Below are positions 25,419-33,815 of a DNA stretch of 64,000 nucleotides, one piece after another. The number at the start of each line of letters is the position of its first letter. Within the stretch, counting starts at the first letter, position 1. Under the pieces are notes generated by a model. The model was not told the DNA's origin. It searched no databases and was given only the letters and a program-made list of their open reading frames with translations. Both the position numbers and the translations under genes were made by a program. The stretch spans positions 75,431 through 139,430 of the forward strand of contig DFOS01000015.1 of the NCBI GenBank assembly GCA_002376845.1, read 5' to 3'. The DNA comes from Bdellovibrionaceae bacterium UBA3535. Its GTDB lineage: Bacteria > Bdellovibrionota > Bdellovibrionia > Bdellovibrionales > UBA840.

Positions 25419-26771
25419 ATGAAATGGATCATTTGTTTTTTGTTAGCTTTTTCAGGTTCGCTAGCAGCCGACACTCTTGCCTATGCTCCGCCAGATTTTG
25501 AGAAAGATGGCAAGACTTACCGCTTTGTTGATTTTGAAAAGGCCTACTACAGTTTGGATGTGAATTACTCTGGGCGTAGTGTGCTAGTAAATTCACAGGT
25601 GCATTTTACCTTAGCCAAAGATGGTTATGTGATCTTCGATTCTGTTCCCAACTTATTTGATGTTTATCTCAACGGTAAGCAAGTAGAAATTGGGGACCTT
25701 TATTTGCCAGAGACCTATTCGCCGGCGCGCTATATCCAACAAAAACTCAAGGCCGGAAGCTATGTGATGATTAGCAAAAATTATATTAACGACTACGTAA
25801 CCTACGAAGATCGCCGTGTGCGTATGGCCTTTTGGATGTCGGATTTGCGAGATCGAAATTTCTTAGAGCAATATATGCCTTCGAATTTTGACTACGATCA
25901 ATATCAAATGGACTTTCATGTTTCGATTCAAGAAACCGATCGCCCGCATGTTCTGATGCACAATTGTGCTGCGATAGAAGAAACAAAGTTTTCCATGCAA
26001 CTGGAGTGCCCTAGCCATTACAATTCCTCTTCATTATTTTTCCATCTCTTTGAGGAAGGACGGTTTGTGGAAAAATTGGGCTCCTATCCATCCATCGATG
26101 GAAGAAGCATTCCCTATCGAGTCTATGGAGAAACAGCGGATCGGCTTTTTCCTAGAATTGATGGCTTATTGAAAGAGTTAGAGGGCGACTACGGTGCTTG
26201 GCCCTATGACAGTTTATTGGTTTATGCCAATACCTCCAGTGGTGGAATGGAGTATGCGGCCGCAACATCTACGGGGGCAAGGGCTCTAGGACATGAACTT
26301 CACCATGCTTACTTTGCTAGATCTGCACATCCTGCTGGGGGCAATGCCGGCTGGGTAGATGAGGCATTAGCTTCATGGCGAGATGGTGGGTACAAAGTAA
26401 AAACCTCTTTGGGACCATGGCATGAAACCGAGATGGCTTCTCATTCTCCTTATACTCGAGTTACGGATATGAAGGCCTATACGCAAGGGGCACAAATTAT
26501 CGCTCATATCGATTATTTGGTTCAAGACGTGGGAGGCTTGAAAGATTTTTTAAAACACTTCCATGCTATTAGTGCTTACTTGCCTTTTGATACCGAGTCC
26601 TTCAAATTGGCGCTGGAGCAGTATTATGAAATGGATTTTGCCCAGCTGTTTGATACCTATGTATATGGCAAAAGAATTTTAGAGAGCGAGCCTAACTTGC
26701 AGCCGATGCATTTGCCTGAGCAAAAAGGCATGCATGATTTTACAGAAGAAGAATTGTACGAAATTCTTTAA
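25419..26771 (+). CDS. Secreted M1-like zinc metallopeptidase
   Basis: A 450-residue exported protein (signal MKWIICFLLAFSGSLA-AD). The catalytic part has a gluzincin signature HELHH at 292-296 with the third zinc ligand Glu315 exactly 18 residues on in GWVDEALASW, preceded by SSGGMEYAAATST, which matches the M1 exopeptidase motif (GAMEN type). The N-terminal half looks like the beta-rich domain of M1 enzymes, but is shorter and divergent. It is therefore an M1-family-like protease of unusual short length, lacking the long C-terminal helical domain of full aminopeptidase N. GGGGGG ribosome site precedes ATG. Probably a periplasmic or secreted aminopeptidase; substrate unknown. Confidence 0.75.
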   Translation: MKWIICFLLAFSGSLAADTLAYAPPDFEKDGKTYRFVDFEKAYYSLDVNYSGRSVLVNSQVHFTLAKDGYVIFDSVPNLFDVYLNGKQVEIGDLYLPETYSPARYIQQKLKAGSYVMISKNYINDYVTYEDRRVRMAFWMSDLRDRNFLEQYMPSNFDYDQYQMDFHVSIQETDRPHVLMHNCAAIEETKFSMQLECPSHYNSSSLFFHLFEEGRFVEKLGSYPSIDGRSIPYRVYGETADRLFPRIDGLLKELEGDYGAWPYDSLLVYANTSSGGMEYAAATSTGARALGHELHHAYFARSAHPAGGNAGWVDEALASWRDGGYKVKTSLGPWHETEMASHSPYTRVTDMKAYTQGAQIIAHIDYLVQDVGGLKDFLKHFHAISAYLPFDTESFKLALEQYYEMDFAQLFDTYVYGKRILESEPNLQPMHLPEQKGMHDFTEEELYEIL

Positions 26772-26775
26772 GCTC

Positions 26776-26808
26776 AAAGGGCCGTATTCAGCGGCCCTTT
26801 TATTTTTC
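26776..26808. terminator. Bidirectional Rho-independent terminator
   Basis: Stem AAAGGGCCG / CGGCCCTTT (nine pairs, seven-base loop TATTCAG), then TATTTTT on the plus strand and a matching A-rich side for the minus strand. It sits between the metallopeptidase stop and the convergent NnrD stop and serves both. Confidence 0.85.
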
Positions 26809-27591
26809 GATATCTTTAAGGCAGTGAGCAATTTGCTTTACTAGAGAGTCTGCGCTTAAACTGGCCTGACTTTTGTCTTTCGACCACTGAGTGGCTAGAT
26901 AACCATGGAAATCAACTCCAGCAAGAATTTGCTCGTAAAAGTTCTGCGGCTTTTGTGCTAATAATGCCACTAGGATTCCAGCCAGTACATCTCCGCTACC
27001 AGCAGTGGCCAGCCCTGGATTGCCTGTGGAGATTTTATCTAGTTGATTGTGACTATAAAAATAATTGGTAGCTCCCTTCAACAAGACAGAGCAATTCCAC
27101 TTTGTTGCCGTATCCTTTGCAAATTGATCTGGCGACTTTTTTACTTTCGAACTATCGCAATGCCAAAGCCGGGCCATTTCTCCCTCATGGGGAGTCAGCA
27201 GACAGTTTTCGTGTAAGCTTAGCGAGTTTTTCGATAAAAAGTCCAAAGCGCCTGCATCGAGAATCAATGGTTTGTTTTGCGCCACTAACTTTCCTATGTA
27301 TTCCGCTGCAATTTCTTCTGCAGGTATGCCAGGTCCAATTAAAAACGCACTACAATCTTGCAAATTTGCTAATCCACCTTTGATGGCATCTGGGCAGGCA
27401 GAAAAGTAATCCGGTACGGGACTAAAGCTGTCGTGATATACATAACCCACTCCCATAGCATAGGCAGCACGAGTTGCTAGAATGGCAGCGCCTGGCATAT
27501 TGCTGCTACCTGCAACAATAAGGGCACGTCCAAAATGGCTTTTGTTGCTGTCACTTGTTCTTGCTATAAAATTATTCTGTGTGATTCGCAT
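26800..27591 (-). CDS. nnrD: ADP-dependent (S)-NAD(P)H-hydrate dehydratase (NnrD), single-domain form
   Basis: A 263-residue ribokinase-fold repair enzyme that dehydrates NAD(P)H hydrate. Blocks HFGRALIVAGSSNMPGAAILATRAAYAMGVG near 20-50, CLLTPHEGEMARL near 130 and NPGLATAGSGDVLAGILVALLAQ near 195 are diagnostic. The epimerase half (NnrE), usually fused in front in bacteria, is absent here, so an epimerase may be elsewhere. Its first 20 bases overlap the upstream thioesterase gene, so it is likely coupled to it. Confidence 0.9.
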   Translation of the reverse strand: MRITQNNFIARTSDSNKSHFGRALIVAGSSNMPGAAILATRAAYAMGVGYVYHDSFSPVPDYFSACPDAIKGGLANLQDCSAFLIGPGIPAEEIAAEYIGKLVAQNKPLILDAGALDFLSKNSLSLHENCLLTPHEGEMARLWHCDSSKVKKSPDQFAKDTATKWNCSVLLKGATNYFYSHNQLDKISTGNPGLATAGSGDVLAGILVALLAQKPQNFYEQILAGVDFHGYLATQWSKDKSQASLSADSLVKQIAHCLKDIEK

Positions 27592-27973
27592 GCTCTTCTA
27601 TGGGCTTAGGTTTTCTGTCGTCGGTAACGGATACAAAAGTGAATGTGCCTTCGGTAACTTTTGTTCGACCTTTTTCGTATTGCCGAGAAGCCCAGGCCTC
27701 GATATGCACCTTAATGGAAGTGCGCCCCGTACCAAGAATTTTTGTATAGCAACATAGGGTATCACCAACAAAGACTGGCTTGTGAAAACTCATAGAATCG
27801 ACTGCAACGGTAACCGTGCGGCCTTGAGTGATTTTTTTTGCTGCCAGTGAGCCCGCGATATCCATTTGTGACATTACCCAGCCGCCAAAAATATCTCCAG
27901 CAGGATTGGTGTCTGCTGGCATGGCCAGTGTACGAATGGTCAATTCACCTTGAGGTTGCAAATTTTCGTCCAT
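27572..27973 (-). CDS. Acyl-CoA thioesterase, YciA-like hotdog protein
   Basis: A 133-residue hotdog-fold protein. The family motif DTNPAGDIFGGWVMSQMDIAGSLAA near residue 20-45 and VAVDSMSFHKPVFVGDTLCCYTK near 55-78 are those of YciA, which hydrolyses short and medium acyl-CoA in the cytoplasm. The C-terminal tail KPKPIEEHANHTE is short. TAGGAGG precedes the ATG. It overlaps the NnrD gene by 20 bases and probably forms a two-gene unit with it. Confidence 0.9.
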   Translation of the reverse strand: MDENLQPQGELTIRTLAMPADTNPAGDIFGGWVMSQMDIAGSLAAKKITQGRTVTVAVDSMSFHKPVFVGDTLCCYTKILGTGRTSIKVHIEAWASRQYEKGRTKVTEGTFTFVSVTDDRKPKPIEEHANHTE

Positions 27974-28014
27974 ATTTTACCTCCTAGCTGCAATTTACTG
28001 GCACTTTTACTAAA

Positions 28015-29322
28015 ATGAAGCATAATCATAGTATGCTATGGCGAAAAGTCACTCCCTATTTGTTGCTTGCTGTCTGCACATTAATAGCTTTGTATGCACT
28101 ATATCCAGCATCTTCGACCACGTTAAACGAAGTGCATGATTCGCCCTCTAAAAGCTTAAGTACGGAGGAGATTTATCCCCATGTCATTGAAAAAAATTCT
28201 TCTCTCTATGTAGCCCTAAGAAAATTAAATGTGGATTCCTTAAGTATTCAAAAATTGGTAAAGGCCGCCAAGCCTGAAAACAATTTGGCCCGCTTGATGC
28301 CGGGCACGCGTTTTCGTTTGGTCTTCGAAGAAGAGCCCGTAACTTCCTATGTGGATTCGCAAGAGGTGAGGGAAGAAAAGGCGAAAAGCCCTGTGCTTAA
28401 GGAAATGCACATATTAACGAGTACCACAGATGTTTTAAAGATATATCGGCTACAAGATCAGTGGTTTACGGAAAGCTACCAGGAGCCGGTAGAAATTGAA
28501 CCCGTTACTTTTAGTGGAATTGTGCAGACCTCTTTATGGGAATCAGCAGATGCGGCCAATATGAATCCAGAATTAATTGGACAGCTTTCCGAAATTTTTG
28601 CCTGGCAAATTGATTTTGCCAGAGAAGTCAGGAGAAACGATCGTTGGCGTATTATGGTAGAAAAGAAAATGGTGCGCGGAGAAACCGTTGGCTGGGGCGA
28701 CATTCGCGTTGCCGAATATGAGAATGAGGGTCGCTCCTATAAGGCCATACTCTTTGAAAAAGAAGGGGAGTTAAAAGGTTATTTTAGTCCGGAAGGCAAA
28801 AGTTTAAGGAAAATGTTTTTAAAAAGTCCCATTAAATTTGCGCGCATTAGTTCGCGTTTTCAAAGACGTCGTTTTCATCCCATTCTAAAAGTAAATCGCC
28901 CGCATTTAGGTGTGGACTATGCAGCTCCCATAGGAACTCCGGTTCGTGCGGTGGGGGCAGGGCGTGTGACCTATGCTGGTTGGCGCGGCGGCGGTGGAAA
29001 AACCATTAAAATTCGACATAATTCTGTTTACAAAACAGCCTACAAACATCTGAACGGTTATGCCAAGGGCATTCGCCGTGGCAAGCGGGTAGAGCAGGGG
29101 CAAATCATTGGCTATGTTGGCACAACTGGCTTGTCTACTGGGCCGCATTTGCACTTTGAGTTTTTCAAACACGGAAAATTTGTCGATCCACTTCGGCAAG
29201 AATTCCCTTCGGCAGATCCCATCCCTAAAAAATTTATGGCAGAGTTTCAGGCTCATAGCAATGAGGTGCTACAAGCCTTACCCGATTGGCAACCTGTAAG
29301 CGAGCTATCAGCGAACTTCTAA
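28015..29322 (+). CDS. M23 family peptidoglycan endopeptidase (MepM-like)
   Basis: A 435-residue envelope protein with one N-terminal transmembrane anchor (about residues 14-30). The middle part contains an OapA/LysM-like region (SSLYVALRKLNVDSLSIQKLVKA). The C-terminal M23 domain has the zinc ligands HLGVDYAAPIGTPV near 295 and GPHLHFEFF near 375, with YKHLNGYAKGI and GQIIGYVGTTG. These enzymes cut DD-cross-links in peptidoglycan during growth, or in predation. Starting ATG 28015 has no good ribosome site; Met7 is an alternative. It overlaps the convergent protease by 15 bases. Confidence 0.87.
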   Translation: MKHNHSMLWRKVTPYLLLAVCTLIALYALYPASSTTLNEVHDSPSKSLSTEEIYPHVIEKNSSLYVALRKLNVDSLSIQKLVKAAKPENNLARLMPGTRFRLVFEEEPVTSYVDSQEVREEKAKSPVLKEMHILTSTTDVLKIYRLQDQWFTESYQEPVEIEPVTFSGIVQTSLWESADAANMNPELIGQLSEIFAWQIDFAREVRRNDRWRIMVEKKMVRGETVGWGDIRVAEYENEGRSYKAILFEKEGELKGYFSPEGKSLRKMFLKSPIKFARISSRFQRRRFHPILKVNRPHLGVDYAAPIGTPVRAVGAGRVTYAGWRGGGGKTIKIRHNSVYKTAYKHLNGYAKGIRRGKRVEQGQIIGYVGTTGLSTGPHLHFEFFKHGKFVDPLRQEFPSADPIPKKFMAEFQAHSNEVLQALPDWQPVSELSANF

Positions 29323-30774
29323 GCGAAGATCTTCATAATCATAGTAGCCGCGCAACATGATATGATAATCTCCTGCAGATTGAAATTTGCAAACCTCTTC
29401 ATTGCCCCAGCGATAGGGACGGCAATCGTAATCTGAGCTTGTGGCTTTTTTTCCAGCCCTCACATAAAGATCGGCATCGCCACTGCCTCCGGATATGCGA
29501 ATTTCAAAAGCCTCATCTTTTTCCACTCTTAAGATTAAGTGGTATTCCTCGGATTGTTTCCCAGAGAGCCCGTCGATTTGCTCTCCCACTTTTAGATCGG
29601 GACTTATCTCCTCTGGAATTCGAATGAATTCTGTATTTAGCAAGGCATTCGGGCTTTGCTCCTTAGCATCTTCTATTTGTCCCAATAGTGCGTTGTCGAC
29701 AATGGCATCGCGAACTTGCTGTGGGCTTGCCTCAGGAAATGCCGATAAGATGAGTGCAGCAACACCGGCCACATGGGGTGCGGCCATGGAGGTGCCGCTT
29801 ATGATTTTGGTTTTACTGTTACTAGTATGCCAGGTAGATCGGATAGAACTACCTGGGGCAAATACATCTAGACATGGTCCGTAGTTGGAAAAGGAGGAGC
29901 GTCGGTCATTACGACTTACGCTACCTACGGTAATGGCTGACGGAACTCGAGCCGGCGAAGAACTACAAGCATTGCGATTCGAGTTGCCAGCCGCCACCAC
30001 ATAGGTAATGCCTTCGGCAATGGAGCGCTCCATTGCTTGATCCAAAGCTTTAGATTTTGGTCCACCCAAACTAAGATTGGCAACCGCCGGCTTTTTGTGG
30101 TTTTTACTAATCCATTCGATTGCGCGAATGACATCGGATGTAGTTCCCCGTCCACTACATCCCAAGACCCGTAGTGCTATTAGATTGGCGTTTTTTGCAA
30201 CACCATAGGTGCGAGAGGCAATGCTTCCCGCGACATGTGTTCCATGCCCATTGCAATCTTCTGCTTCCTCATTTTCGCTAACAAAGTCATAACCATAGCT
30301 TGCTCTGCCTTCAAATTCTCTATGGGCAATATGAATTCCTGTATCAATCACATAGGCATTCACGTTTTTTCCAGCCACATCATAGCGATACTTATTGTCC
30401 AATTGTTTGCTGCTCTGATCGATTCTGTCTAAATTCCAAGGGGCATCCTCTTGAACGGCATCAATGCTAACAATATGGTCTTTCTCAATATAGGCAATAC
30501 GAGAATCGTTTTGAAGTTGCTTTACTTGCTCTTCATTGAGTTGGTATAGGCCGCCTTGCATGACCTGCGAGAATATTTGTTTTTCTTTTACCTGGTGGTC
30601 TTTAGATAGATGGGCCAGACTCTCCTTGGTGGCCTGCAATTTGATAAGTGGACTTGCCGACTGTATGGATAGATCTTCTTTTAAGACCACAATATAGTCT
30701 TGTGGACTGCTGTTTTTTTCAGCGCAAGCCGCAACCATCCATATGCATGCGAATATGATACTTTTTCTAAGCAA
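29308..30774 (-). CDS. Subtilisin-like serine protease lipoprotein with PPC domain
   Basis: A 488-residue lipoprotein (lipobox MVAAC at Cys17). Residues about 25-100 are an inhibitor I9 pro-domain ([19 protein letters not shown]). The S8 catalytic domain has DTG in [16 protein letters not shown] near 140, [12 protein letters not shown] near 175 and [15 protein letters not shown] near 330, with the oxyanion Asn in VAAGNSN. It is proteinase K-like. The C-terminal ~90 residues match a PPC (bacterial pre-peptidase) domain ([31 protein letters not shown]). It would be anchored in a membrane by lipid and, after pro-domain removal, degrade proteins in the periplasm or outside. Confidence 0.93.
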   Translation of the reverse strand: MLRKSIIFACIWMVAACAEKNSSPQDYIVVLKEDLSIQSASPLIKLQATKESLAHLSKDHQVKEKQIFSQVMQGGLYQLNEEQVKQLQNDSRIAYIEKDHIVSIDAVQEDAPWNLDRIDQSSKQLDNKYRYDVAGKNVNAYVIDTGIHIAHREFEGRASYGYDFVSENEEAEDCNGHGTHVAGSIASRTYGVAKNANLIALRVLGCSGRGTTSDVIRAIEWISKNHKKPAVANLSLGGPKSKALDQAMERSIAEGITYVVAAGNSNRNACSSSPARVPSAITVGSVSRNDRRSSFSNYGPCLDVFAPGSSIRSTWHTSNSKTKIISGTSMAAPHVAGVAALILSAFPEASPQQVRDAIVDNALLGQIEDAKEQSPNALLNTEFIRIPEEISPDLKVGEQIDGLSGKQSEEYHLILRVEKDEAFEIRISGGSGDADLYVRAGKKATSSDYDCRPYRWGNEEVCKFQSAGDYHIMLRGYYDYEDLRLEVR

Positions 30775-30797
30775 ATTACCCCCCTCGTCCTTTGGTT

Positions 30798-30832
30798 CCC
30801 CAAAGTGTACTTAGTATAGGATACTTTTGGGG
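30798..30832. promoter_or_regulatory. Inverted repeat in the divergent spacer
   Basis: CCCCAAAGT / ACTTTTGGGG with one bulged base, loop about 16 bases, 24 bases upstream of the subtilase start codon. It may be an operator for the protease gene; no T-run follows in either direction. Confidence 0.35.
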
Positions 30833-30901
30833 CCAGAATGGTTAAGAGGTCTAGGAGAACTAGACTTTCTGCTTGTTCGAACTTCGGACCTAAATTTTAT
30901 T

Positions 30902-31237
30902 ATGCACAATGACCCAGCTTGTGCTTTTTATTCTTTCTTAACAAAATATAGTATGCCTGAGCTATTGTGGGGAGAAATCCAAGAGTTTTTAGTCAGTTGG
31001 CAGTTCATTTTGCTAAGCGGCTGTGTCTCTATTTTTGTCTTTGGTATCACCTCCATGCGGATCTTTATGATTATGGGACTGGGAGCACTGGCAACGGCGC
31101 CGATGACCACCATCTCGAATTACTGGTTAAGTTTGATTTGTTTTTTTATCGTGAATTCTTTTTTATTTTATATTTTTTTAGTGAAAGTCTTGAAATTTTC
31201 TTTAGGCAAAGCCTCAAAAACTACGGAAAAAGCATAA
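30902..31237 (+). CDS. Small membrane protein of unknown function
   Basis: The frame has a short N-terminal segment followed by three hydrophobic helices (WQFILLSGCVSIFVFGIT, then MRIFMIMGLGALATA, then YWLSLICFFIVNSFLFYIFLV) and a short basic tail. I do not recognise a family. The start is unclear: TTG 30827, ATG 30902 and ATG 30953 are all in frame and none has a good ribosome site; 30902 is a compromise. If the shortest is right the protein has about 94 residues. Confidence 0.45.
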   Translation: MHNDPACAFYSFLTKYSMPELLWGEIQEFLVSWQFILLSGCVSIFVFGITSMRIFMIMGLGALATAPMTTISNYWLSLICFFIVNSFLFYIFLVKVLKFSLGKASKTTEKA

Positions 31238-31278
31238 TCCATTTGTGAGCCATCATTTTGCTTGTTAAGCTTGCTCTG

Positions 31279-32199
31279 ATGTTCAAGCAAATTAAAGATT
31301 CTATTTTAGATGCCAGTGTTTATTTTTCTTTTGATGCTAGTGGTTTTCGTCGCCATCAAAAGGACTTCCAATACTCATTAGAAGAACTCACCTTTTCAGG
31401 CCCAGTTTTAATTACGGGAGGCACTTCGGGGATTGGCAAATCCATGGTCGAATTCCTACTAACCAAAAATGTGCCGGTAATTGCTACAGGTAGAAATTTA
31501 GACAAAGCTAAGGATTTAAAAGAGCGAGGCGCAGACCTTAAAGTATTGGATATGGCAGACTGGGACCGTATGGATGCGTTTGTGGAGGATTGCCGCCAAC
31601 TGCATGCCGTGGTTTGTAATGCGGGCGGCATGCCAGAAAAATTTAATACGAACGACTATGGTGTCGAGTTGCAAATGGCATCGCAGCTTTATGGTCACTA
31701 TTTTTTATTAAGACGTTTGATAGAAGCAGGGAAGTTGGTGAAGGGTGGCCGTATTGTTTGGGTTAGCTCTGGCGGTATGTATTTGAACAAGCTGCACTTA
31801 GACAATATAGAAAGTAACGCAGAATATGACAAAGTATCTACCTATGCCAATGTGAAGCGAGCGCAAGTGGTTTTAAATCAAGAGCTGAAAACAAACTCGA
31901 TATTTAGTGATTACCATGTGAATGCTATGCATCCTGGTTGGGTGGCAACACCTGGTGTGAGTGAGTCCATACCAAAATTTGAAGAAATGACTCGCAATCG
32001 TCTACGCCAGCCAATTGAGGGGGGCGATACCATTTTATGGCTGATTTCCCAACAAGGTCCAGATTCTAGCGGTGGTTTCTACTTTGATCGTAAAGAAGTA
32101 AGCCCCTATGCCTTTTGGTGGACCAGAGAAAAACCAGAGGTAAGAGAAAAGCTGCTACATGATTTAGTGGAACGCTATGAATACGCCTTTAAAAGCTAG
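31279..32199 (+). CDS. Short-chain dehydrogenase/reductase (DHRS12-like)
   Basis: An SDR of about 306 residues. The nucleotide site ITGGTSGIGKSMVEFLL begins near residue 45, later than in most SDRs, after a helical N-terminal extension (FKQIKDSILDASVYFSFDASGFRRHQ) typical of DHRS12-like proteins. VVCNAGGMPEKF near 115, the Ser in IVWVSSGGMYL near 165 and the catalytic Tyr-Lys in STYANVKRAQVV near 190 follow, then NAMHPGWVATPGV. It would reduce or oxidise a carbonyl or alcohol with NAD(P). ATG 31279 is preferred to TTG 31258; neither has a good ribosome site. Its 3' end overlaps the symporter by 11 bases. Confidence 0.8.
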   Translation: MFKQIKDSILDASVYFSFDASGFRRHQKDFQYSLEELTFSGPVLITGGTSGIGKSMVEFLLTKNVPVIATGRNLDKAKDLKERGADLKVLDMADWDRMDAFVEDCRQLHAVVCNAGGMPEKFNTNDYGVELQMASQLYGHYFLLRRLIEAGKLVKGGRIVWVSSGGMYLNKLHLDNIESNAEYDKVSTYANVKRAQVVLNQELKTNSIFSDYHVNAMHPGWVATPGVSESIPKFEEMTRNRLRQPIEGGDTILWLISQQGPDSSGGFYFDRKEVSPYAFWWTREKPEVREKLLHDLVERYEYAFKS

Positions 32200-33790
32200 C
32201 GGTAATGAAGAGCAGTATACAAAAATAAACCACCAAAATAAAATAATGCAGTGGCCAGTTTTTACGATAGTGAAAACCTTGGGTGGTTTTGCGGCTATAC
32301 ACCAAATGCGCAATGTCTTTTTGCTCAGGTAATAGTAAAGAAATCAGCAGTCCTGCAACAACACAAACAAAAAAACCAATGGCATTCCACCACAGCCAAG
32401 ATATATCAGGTTGATAAATCCATAAATAGATATTGCTTAAAAAACTTATTATAAAACCGCCCAAAGCCCCTTTTTCATTGGCCATTTTAAAAAGTGTTCC
32501 GAGTATAAAAACACCGAGTATTGGACCGTTAATTAACGAACCAATTTTATTTATGGTCACAATGATGGAGCTTGAAATATCCCCAACAAAAAAAGAAAAA
32601 ATAACGCAAACACTACCCCAAAACACAGTCATTAGTTTTGAGTATAGAAGCTCTTGTTTGGGACTAATCTTTTTAAATTTTTTAATTACATCTTCCATAG
32701 AGGTGGCAGATATGGAGTTGATGCTAGAGTCTAAAGAAGACATGGCAGCAGCAAAAAGTCCCACCATAAACAAGCCAATCATTCCTGTGGGGAAGTGGCG
32801 AACAACAAAAACAGGTACGGCCATATTGTAATCGGGCTCGCCCGTTTGAGGAGATAAAGGTAGCTCGGAAATAAAATTACCAGATTTGACAGCATACGCG
32901 CCTATGACAACACCCATGATGCAGTAAGTGAGTACCAGCGGAAAGCGTAGGATACCATTTAAGAAAAGCGACATATTGGTATCATCTATACTGCGGGTGG
33001 ATAACTCTCTTTGTACCTGTGTTTGGTCACAGCCGTAGTAGGATACATAGAGAAAAAAACCACCGATTAACATTGGCCAAAAAGCAAAATCTTTACCATC
33101 ACCAAAGCCGGTATGATGTAGGTCAATGGCTTTAGCTCGTTCTTTGGGAAAATATTCAAACAAGTTCTCAAAGCCGCCGATGAAACTAAGACCATAAAAT
33201 AGGACCATTAAAATACATCCGTAGAGGATGACCATTTGAATCACATCAGAATAGATTACCGCCTTCATACCTCCAATGCTGTCGTAGATAATGGTGATAA
33301 CACCCAACATAATGACAGCAAAAGTGAAGCTTACGCCAAGGCAGTAGCTAATGACCAGTGAGATGCCATAAACAATGACTCCTGTGGAGAAGGCGCGAAG
33401 AACTTGAAAGATTACGGACATGGTAATGCGGGTGGTGACGCCAAAGCGTTCTTCTAGGTAAGCATATACCGAGATCAATTTGAGTTTACGAAAAAAGGGG
33501 ATCAGCAAGAGCATTATGGCAATCATTGCTAGTGGCAGTGCCAACTCATATTGCAACCATAAAAGCCCGCCGCCAGCAGTGAAGGCCACAAAGGCTGGAG
33601 CTCCAAGAATGGAATTGGTGGAGCATTGTGTGGCCATGGTCGAAATGGCAATGGGAAAGGCTCCGGTTTTATTGCCGCCTAAATAGTAGTCTTTTTCTGT
33701 TTTTTGACCTCGAGCTAAAAATATGGAAAGACCGATCATACCAATGAGGTAAACAATGATGACAATCCAATCAAATGTAGCCAATCCCAC
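32189..33790 (-). CDS. Sodium:solute symporter (SSS family)
   Basis: A 533-residue symporter with 13 to 14 helices. SSS blocks are DYYLGGNKTGAFPIAISTMATQCS near residue 35, GGMKAVIYSDVIQMVILY near 170, SYYGCDQTQVQRELSTRS near 245 and FAAAMSSLDSSINSISAT near 330 (Na2-site Ser pair). It belongs to the sugar/inositol-like side of the family rather than to proline carriers. It is divergent, with only 25 bases between start codons, from a GH13_18 sugar phosphorylase, so both promoters overlap and the transporter may import that enzyme's disaccharide substrate or a product. Confidence 0.85.
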   Translation of the reverse strand: MGLATFDWIVIIVYLIGMIGLSIFLARGQKTEKDYYLGGNKTGAFPIAISTMATQCSTNSILGAPAFVAFTAGGGLLWLQYELALPLAMIAIMLLLIPFFRKLKLISVYAYLEERFGVTTRITMSVIFQVLRAFSTGVIVYGISLVISYCLGVSFTFAVIMLGVITIIYDSIGGMKAVIYSDVIQMVILYGCILMVLFYGLSFIGGFENLFEYFPKERAKAIDLHHTGFGDGKDFAFWPMLIGGFFLYVSYYGCDQTQVQRELSTRSIDDTNMSLFLNGILRFPLVLTYCIMGVVIGAYAVKSGNFISELPLSPQTGEPDYNMAVPVFVVRHFPTGMIGLFMVGLFAAAMSSLDSSINSISATSMEDVIKKFKKISPKQELLYSKLMTVFWGSVCVIFSFFVGDISSSIIVTINKIGSLINGPILGVFILGTLFKMANEKGALGGFIISFLSNIYLWIYQPDISWLWWNAIGFFVCVVAGLLISLLLPEQKDIAHLVYSRKTTQGFHYRKNWPLHYFILVVYFCILLFITASF

Positions 33791-33815
33791 AGAAAGCCCC
33801 TATAATGAAAGTTCC

